DNA of 24,166 bases from Euplotes aediculatus (taxonomy: Eukaryota; Ciliophora; Spirotrichea; Euplotida; Euplotidae). The position numbers were made by a program, and so were the translations under genes. The notes beneath the pieces are model-generated. The model had not been told where the DNA came from. It worked only from the letters and a program-made list of their open reading frames with translations, and did no database searches. Positions within the stretch are counted from its first letter, which is position 1; every line of letters starts with the position of its first letter. Shown one piece after another: positions 11,125 to 20,100 of the stretch. The DNA lies in the NCBI GenBank assembly GCA_030463445.1, contig JAQGFW010013692.1, positions 1 through 24,166 of the forward strand, given 5' to 3'.

Positions 11125-14100
11125 CTAAAATTCATTTAGTTTGATAAAAGAATACAAATATAAATACAGAAGCATTTTGATCATAAAATAAATAATTATT
11201 TTTTGTTTATTTTACATTCAATCAAAAAAGTTCAATTAATTAAAAAGATTATGATATTTTTATATGAGAATTACTTTTATTTTGATCTGTGTTTTCTTTC
11301 AATCTTTGGTGAGTTTCTTTTCTGTACTCTAATATAACTCTTGGGATCTTTCTGTCATAAGTTGGTAAACTTATTTCATATTTGTTTAAATAGTGCTTAA
11401 GCAAGTTATCTGTGTATTTCGATCAAATTATTTCTTTAAAACTGCTTTGAATGCTATAAACATCAATTTTTTGTGTTTGAATAATAGTTAAATATCGCAT
11501 TAAAATTCAGCAACTAAATGTGATACTCAAAAAACATTGTTAATTAATTTGTTTTAATTTTAAAATCAAATTTGTTTTGTAATAAATATTTACATGTTTT
11601 TGCACACAAATATTTATCTCTAAAATTACTGCTCGTCATTCAAAAGTAGTTGAAATCATTCTAACGAGAGAGATCTGTTTGCAACAAGCATCTATTTCAC
11701 TGTTACACAAAATATCAAGTTTCTTGAATGAACGGAGTCTTTAAATATTTAATATTTAGAGTGGCTATTACCTCTCAGAAACTAAGAAAATATTAGTTTA
11801 TTTTTAAATTCTGATTCGGGTTCGATGAATCGTAATATCAAAATTTAAAGCAACTCAAAGTCAACAAAGAACATCTGAAATTGTTGATACTTATTGGTAG
11901 AGTCAAAAGTTTAGTGGTAAAAATATATGATACTCTTGGATGATTCCATTTAAGTAGAGGAAATATGCTAAAAGAGGATCAATTCGAAGGGACAAAAATA
12001 AGTAATGAGCAATGATTTTCAACAAAAATTATAATTCTCAGCATCTCTTTAAATTAAATTACATCGATTGCAAGATCTCAATTAAAAATATGATAAGTTA
12101 TGCGAACGGATCATGCATATAAATGAGCAACCATTGTGGAACATCCATCATAAACAAATATAATAAAATATTCTAAAATATCTATCTCAGAATCAGCTCT
12201 AAACTCGAGTTTATGGTTTGATGCATATTAGGAAAAGAAAAGAGCTTTGATGATGTCACCTTGCTGGCTCTGGATACTCTAATAGAAATAGACAATTCAA
12301 TATGAACAGTCATTTTTAATATCAATGAGAACTAATTTAATCAGGTCAATTAGGCTAATATTTTATCAAGAAATTCAGAATTTGATGAGTAATATGGGAA
12401 AATCCAATAAAAAGTACGAGGTTTATGAAAATTTTACAATAATTTAGACTTACCCTTCGATGAAATTAACTGAGTATCCAGTACTTTGATATCATGTAAC
12501 CAAAGAATTGACAAATAAGTAAACAAATGGATAAATAATGTCTATAATTAAGTAAATGCCTTCAGTTAACAATTTCGTATCAATATTTATGTCGACTTGA
12601 TTAAACCCACGCCATTCTTCTTTATGAACTATATTATTGAAGTAGGTCCTAATAAAGTTTTGCTTAAGATTGCTTATTTTATTTGTATCCATTTTTAGTA
12701 AAGTATCTCGCGTGGGCTGAGATTTTTCCTTCACCGATGTAGCTTCCTAAATTTTGTGAAATGTAAGTACTATCGTTAGTCTTCACACGTAGAAACAACA
12801 TTTTATTAGCAATTGAAAATGTCAAATAAAAATTAAAATCAACTTACATTTATAAATGTTAAGAAATAGTTTCTCCAATTTCTTATTGATTTCTGCTTGG
12901 ATTTCATTTGGGTATTCAAGAGTAAACTTTTCATTGTGATAAGCGAACAATTGACTTTCACTTACTCTGAGAAAAGCTTGAGTATAATAGCTTTTGTTGA
13001 TGTTGTGATTAAAAAGCATATTTGCATTAAATAAACCTATCAGCATTGTTAAAATTGGATTTACAGTTCTAAATAATATTCAAATATGTTAATTAAAAAT
13101 GCATTAAACGTTTTTAGAAACATAATTTTATATTAAAGGAGATAATATAGCTGTGCTACAAAATTTCTTATTTTTAAATACAGAAAGTAGTTTTCGATGC
13201 TAAAACACTACTATTAAGCTTTTACCTTTATTTCTGTCAAGAAATTTTTTGAATTATTAAAATTTGAAAATAAGTTTTTATCTTAAAATTATGAAAATAC
13301 TAACATATCCTTGAGGTTTTAATTACTTTCAATAATTTGAATAAATATTTTTTATATATTTTGCAAGCTAAATTTACTGGATTGAAAAATGAATTTATGC
13401 TCTTATATTTCTATAAAAATCTTCATTACAGGGAAATTTTGAAAGTATAATTCGTGTATATTAAGGATGAATAAAATCAATTGTTTGTAGTCTCGACTTC
13501 AATCTAATAAAAAAGAGCTTTATAAACTTAATGCTAAGAAATCACAGAATTTGAGGGGATAAACTGGAGATAGGGAAAGATATTAAAATTTTATCTCTCT
13601 TGAATTAAAGGTTTTCAATTGCATTTATATAGAAAATTAAAGTATATAAAATTAAATGCGAGTACTGATGAGCTAAGAATGATGCAAAGATGATTTTAAA
13701 TGGAAGATTGGTGAAATAAACTGTGAGAAAGATATTTAGGATTCAAATCTAAATATATTTTCATTTCATTTAAATCAGAAGCTGTTGTTGGACATATTTT
13801 GAAGAATTTAAATATGAAAACTCATTTAGTAAGTTGAAAACTTTAATGAGGATAATAAATTAGAATTTGTTGGTGAAAATAACCATTATTATGACATGAG
13901 TAGGTAAAATAGAATCCAATTATCTTCCAGGAAAAGAGTTGAGTTAAATTTACTACCTAAATAGTGAAGGTAATATTTGATATGTCTGACTTACATCAAC
14001 ATCGTTTTTTCTTACAGGAAATATCTTTTTCTCGCAGTTTAAATAAATGCAAGATTATGATTTTGGACAAGGGTAGTTCTTATGTTTGAAAATGAAGAAA

Positions 14101-17100
14101 TTAATAATTTATCAAAATAATATCAATTCATAATAGGATAAATTGTCAAGATTCTATTCAGATATATAAGTCAATAATTGATCCAAAAAAACGCTTAATA
14201 AAGGTAATAAGGTTTAATCTGTCCAAGAGAACGTAGTAATTTAAGTGTCCAACCTTATCTAATATAATTAATATCTATAATTTAACAGAATAATTTCAAT
14301 TATTTTAATTATTTATAAAATTTTTGAGAATAAATTAAAGTAAAAACTAAAATTCTAATTCAAATTTTATGAAAATAATTTTTAATGATATAATGAAAAT
14401 AAGAAATCACGGAAAAATACCAAGGCAATTAAAAATTTTTAAAGAAGTATGCAGTTTTTGTTAACTCCTTTAGTGTTAATTTCGAAGTTTCGGCATTCTT
14501 ATCAGATTTAATGTGATTTTAAATATCAGTTGAATGTATTGTGAATTATGGACATAAATAGCATAAACCATTCATAAAATTTTAATTTCCCTCACAAACC
14601 AATCTAATTTATTAAGATGGTAGTTAAACTTAAAATGCTGAAGTACTTCATCTATCAAGTTGTGTGTCTCCTGAAGATGATTAAGGAGGCAATAGAAAAA
14701 TCAAATCGCTGAGTTGTTTTTTTTCATCAGATAATCAAATCAACAAATTTTTGTTTTTGTTTCCTAAATTTTCTTCAGGAAGCAAAAAGAGTAACTATTG
14801 TTAAGCAATTTACTAAAAAACTATATTGTTTCCAGAATAAAATGAATTAAAATCTTATTTCAACTTAAGTAATCTGTAATTGCTGCATTTCTGTCATTAA
14901 TAAATGAAGATACTCAGTCATGCAAAGGTATAAAAATTTTGTTACAAGTAAGGTGAAGCTAACCTGATAACTATAAATGTGAGGCGATAATTTAAAAACA
15001 AAATGGCAATTACTTAAAAGAAATTTAAAACTATTAATACTTTAATCTATTTCTTAAGTACTGTTCTATTTATTTTAATTTTTGTTATATTTTGATAATT
15101 TAAAATAAAATATTTTAGTGTAAAACATTGAAGTTATATTTATTGTAAAGATAATAGTTTTGTATATTTATTATCTCTTTTAAATTTTATAAATTTTGTT
15201 CATTTTTTAGGCTCAAGTAAAGAATTTACAATAAATGTGCATTTAAAATTTAGAATCTTTAATCAGAAAATAATAAAGTAAATTAATTAGTACTTATAAT
15301 GAAAATGTCTACTTACTTTTCTTTTCATTTGCTGAATACTCAGTGACATCTTCGTAAACTCTAGTTGGTTCCTTAAAGTATATATCTTCAATATTGATTG
15401 ATAAAGCGTTTAGCAACTTAAGTTGTTCCGTTGAGTTAATTACTATTGGTTCAAGATCATCTAAGTATTTTGGATTGTTAGTAGATGACTGTTCTAGCAT
15501 TGATTGAGCTTCATCACATTTATCCTTATTGCTTGAAAGAAAAACAATCTTTCATCTTATAGCTGGTCCATTAAAATTTGAAATCCAGAAACAAGCAACT
15601 GGAACCATGTGTTTACGACAGAACTTTACAAACTTGTTGAATTCTTTCACTAAATAGAAGTGTTGAAAACTAATATTTTTATTCCAAATAGAATTTAAAT
15701 AAAAATCTAAAAGAATATGTTTGATATTTTTTAGTTCATGATAATAATATAAAGTCATTCATATCCTTTAATTATTAGCATTTAACAATTTTTATGATAT
15801 AAAACTAAATATAATTTTATTCATTTAAATTTTAGTAATGTTTTATAATTGTGCTTTATTTAAAGTAATAGTATTAATGAAAAGTATAAAATAATTCAAT
15901 TAAGAAAATAATAAAATAAATTTACTGTAGCAATTTGCTGTTATAAAATTCTGACTGTCTGAGTACTTATTTACAAATTTGATTGATTCTTTAACCATTT
16001 CAAACTTATTATCTTCACCTTCTTGAATTGGATCAGTAAGATTCTATATAAATAATGTTATTAATAGTTTTAAAAATGAACATTTAAAAATAATAATTAA
16101 AAATAATTAAAAAATTTAAATAGGCACAAGTAGTATTTCAAACTTTAATAATCAAAATAAATTATATATGAAATTCTCAAACTAAGTAATTCCTAACTCA
16201 TTCACAAAAGCTTTGTAGTTTCATATACAGAGAAGCAAAAATGAAGATCAATCATCTGTCTTTGTTATCATTTAAGGCTGAACACTGTATTAAAAATAGA
16301 CTCCGAAAATATATTATGAAAATTTGATATTCGACCAGCAACTAAACTGTTTGTTTTCAAAGGCTTAGACGATTCTTGAATGCTCTGAAGTCTTTATCAA
16401 ACAACACACTCATAAACAATAGAGCTCACTCCATTCAAAACTGTGCTTGCAAGTTAGATCCCAATAATATAGATGATGCCTAACCAAAAAAGACAAATAG
16501 GAAGTAATTATATAATCTTCATTAAAGCTGAGAAAGTTTTTGCAAAAATAATTCCATTTAGAGAAAACTGACTGATGATATTAGATAGATAATATTCAAC
16601 TCTTGTTCTCAAATCTGATAATTTAAATCCTCAAGGCACAAGTTAATTATGATTGAAACTCTTAAACTAACTAAAATAAAATTTATTTCAATAAAACTAT
16701 TCAAACTAAAACTCACTAATTTTATATATGTATTTTTGAAAGATTCTTTTTTATATTATCTAAATTTGAACTTAATACTTTTATTTTCTATTGTTAAGCT
16801 TTTTACAAAATATCTAACGTAACGACTGAAGATTTATTCTTTTCGAAGGTTATTGCCCTCGCATAAAGTAAATTGCCTCAACTATATTTAAAGCGAATCT
16901 CTCATCTTATATAACGTTAATACCAACTAATTAAAACCTTTGAGGTACAAAGCACTATATGATATCTAAAAGAGTGTAGAACATTTATCCCCTGATTTTC
17001 CTCCTGCAGAGGAGAGTATATTGCATGTACTCCTACACATATCTCCATTTCCCTTTGATTAAATTTGAGTTGCAAAATTATCTCAGAAAAATTTGTTTTT

Positions 17101-20100
17101 AATACAACTTATTTTAATAGGAATATGAATATGTTGCCAATTCTTATATTCACAATTAGTCTAATTTTTAGTACCTCTTTAATAATTAATAAGGATGAAC
17201 TTCAATAAAGCAAAGTACTTCCATCTCAAATGAATGAACAACAATGAACGTATACTCTATCAAAAGTCTATAAAAAATATTTTTTTAGTTTTAAGTGAAG
17301 TTTTGAATCTATCGAGTTCTGTTCATACTGGAACCAACTGATCTAAACAATATTTTTTGTTGAGTTAATAAGGATGACATAATTACTTAATTATATTCTC
17401 GAGATTTAATAAAGTTTTAAAGAATAACTTAATATTAAAATTCTAAAGCGAAAGTCAAGGATGGTTTGAAAACAAGGCAAAATGATCAATCAAAATAGAG
17501 TATGAACTAAAAAAATTATTCCAAAAGATACATTTTGGCAGGTTTTTATTTATAGGAAGTCTGACAAGAGAAATATTATCTTAGACCCTATTGCATATGT
17601 TGATGAGTTCAATATTAATTCAAAAGAAAATCCAACAATTCATGGTGTCAGAAGGAATCGAATTGTGAATTTAAAGGTTTATCATTTCAGGATCAATAAA
17701 TTTAATAATTTCCAGAGCAGGATTGCTTTGAGAATTAAAAAACTGCTGATGATATGTTCAGAATTTATTAGAGCATATACTGGACTAGCTGAAAAGCCAA
17801 GGAGCTTTAAATTTTAAAAGCTGTAGTTTTACTTTATAATTGATCATCAAGTATATGTCTACAAGTGAAACAGATAATGAAGAAGTCTGGCTACATCCAT
17901 AACTATCAACCATTATCGAGCTAGATCCTTGTACCGATTGATAATTAAAAATAATAATATTCAAAGCTCATGTTTCGGAAACTATCATTCACAAGTCATT
18001 TAAACTTCAACTCGAAGGATTACTTTGAAAGAATATTTTTGATTCTATCAAAAATTGAAGTTGAGGTTCGCAGGTATTTCTTAAATTTCATTTGAACTCG
18101 AGAAAGCTTTATCAATCTTAAAATTTCATAAAAAATTCACGCATTTTTTAGACTCACTAAAACTAATTAGATTTAACCGTAAGAACTTGTATAGTTGTAA
18201 AACACTTTTTTAAGCTCAAAATAATCAATATTTTCCAAACTTAATTGACTCTTAGATTATAGATATAAATATTAATATCGGTTTTTATAGTCAACCAATT
18301 TATTATTTGTATTTTGGTTAAATATTTTTCGAATTAAAGTTTTTTGTATCTATTAAATTTAATAATTTTACAAAGTTGGATATATTATATATAAAAGCAA
18401 AATACTAAAATACTACATTTACTGTATCATATCTTATGCAAAACCAAAAAATTAACAAAACCCATTAAACAATACAACAAAACGATAGAGTTTATAATAG
18501 TACAAAAATTATAAGAAGGTGAATTAACTGAGGTTCTCAAGAGCAATTTTATTAATCTATTTTAAAAGATTATAAGACACAGTCCTTTATTAACATTATA
18601 AAATCAAACATAAGAAAATTAGGAAGTCTTACAAATTTAGGATTAAATAAAATAAAGTGATAATTTTAGTTTAACAAGCTTTAAAATTCTCTTTTGTGAA
18701 CTATAACCATCACAGAGAAATCAATTATAAAATAATTGTAAAATACTAATGGCTGAAATTTCACCAATTTTGTGGTGCTTCGACAGACAGCATTATAATA
18801 TTTTTCCATTTATTATTTTAAAACTATCTAAATACAGTTTCCCTTATTTTAATTACTTAATTAATAAAATTAATATTTTTAATATTATTAATTACTATAA
18901 AGATCAGAAGCAGATCTAATCATCAGTTTATGTTTTTGAATCTGAAAAGCAAATTTATGATTACCTTTTTGAAAATAATAGTCGGTTTAGCAGTGCATCA
19001 TACAGTTTTTCTCTTCAAATCATCAATAATTCTAGCTTCCTTTGCTTTGTCTATATTCTTTTGATTATGTAGAATAGCAAGGTCCGAATTAATCTCATTA
19101 TGTTCTGATATTTGGTCTAGATCTTCAACTCGAAAGATTTGATAAAAACTAATGTCTTTGAACTTTTCTGATTCTTTACCTCTGTTGTTATCATATTGAT
19201 GTCAATAGTTAATCGTGTTAAAACTGTAACGTGGAACATTTGGTTTTAGTGAATCTATTATTATCAATCCGGTGTAATCTTTAAGTATTTCATTTCAAAT
19301 TTGTATATCCTTTTCAAGGTTGATCTCTATTGAAATTTATAATCATGCTCTTAAGTAGTGAACTAAATAGCTAATTGATTTCTTTGTATTCATTGAACAT
19401 CTGCAGAAAATATGAATCGACTTATTTATTTAGCTTAAATAAAATAACATAATAATAGCGAAAGAACGATCTATTACTCAATGATTATACATTTCACATC
19501 CTCAGTGCGATAAAGCATAATCAGCAGAATAACTAATCAGATTCAAATATTCATTGCTCTATTTGATCAGCAAAACTGGATTAAGCATTGGAGTCGAAAT
19601 GAAAATGTACACACATATTTTCATAAAATTCTAATTAAATCTATTGTTTTATTTCAAAAGATTAAGGATAAAATTGTGTTGCATTATATGAGATTGATCA
19701 TCTCACATACAGTCATATACGGCTGTTAAAAATTCTGTCGTTAGTATACTACTAATAGAAATTAAGCAACATGTCAGAAGTTATTTGGATGAATCAATTG
19801 ATCGCTAAAGACTGGACAAACAGAGATATGTGTCAAGCAACATAAGATCAAGAACTTCGAAGGGTCTCTCAAAGCTTGCTAAAATAGAACTAATTTTCAA
19901 TCAAAGTTGAATACTTCAATTTAAAGAAGAGCAAATGGTGAGAATTTGATCACTCATGTCGAAACTTAACATTCAAGATTGCACAGTACCAAAACAGCAT
20001 GATTAATATGATGCATTAATAGTTGAAGATTACAATAATGCAATCACAAAGAAAGAATAAGAACAGGAATCTCATATAAAAATAAAAAAAATCATAAAGA

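Noticed and set aside
11810-11840. GGTTCGAT-like string resembling a tRNA T-loop (also near 23811).
   Set aside because: No acceptor, D or anticodon stems can be drawn around either copy.
13037-13070. Acceptor at ATTATTTAG (near 13070) for gene B exon 5.
   Set aside because: It gives the wrong phase after exon 4; the AG at 13037-13038 fits.
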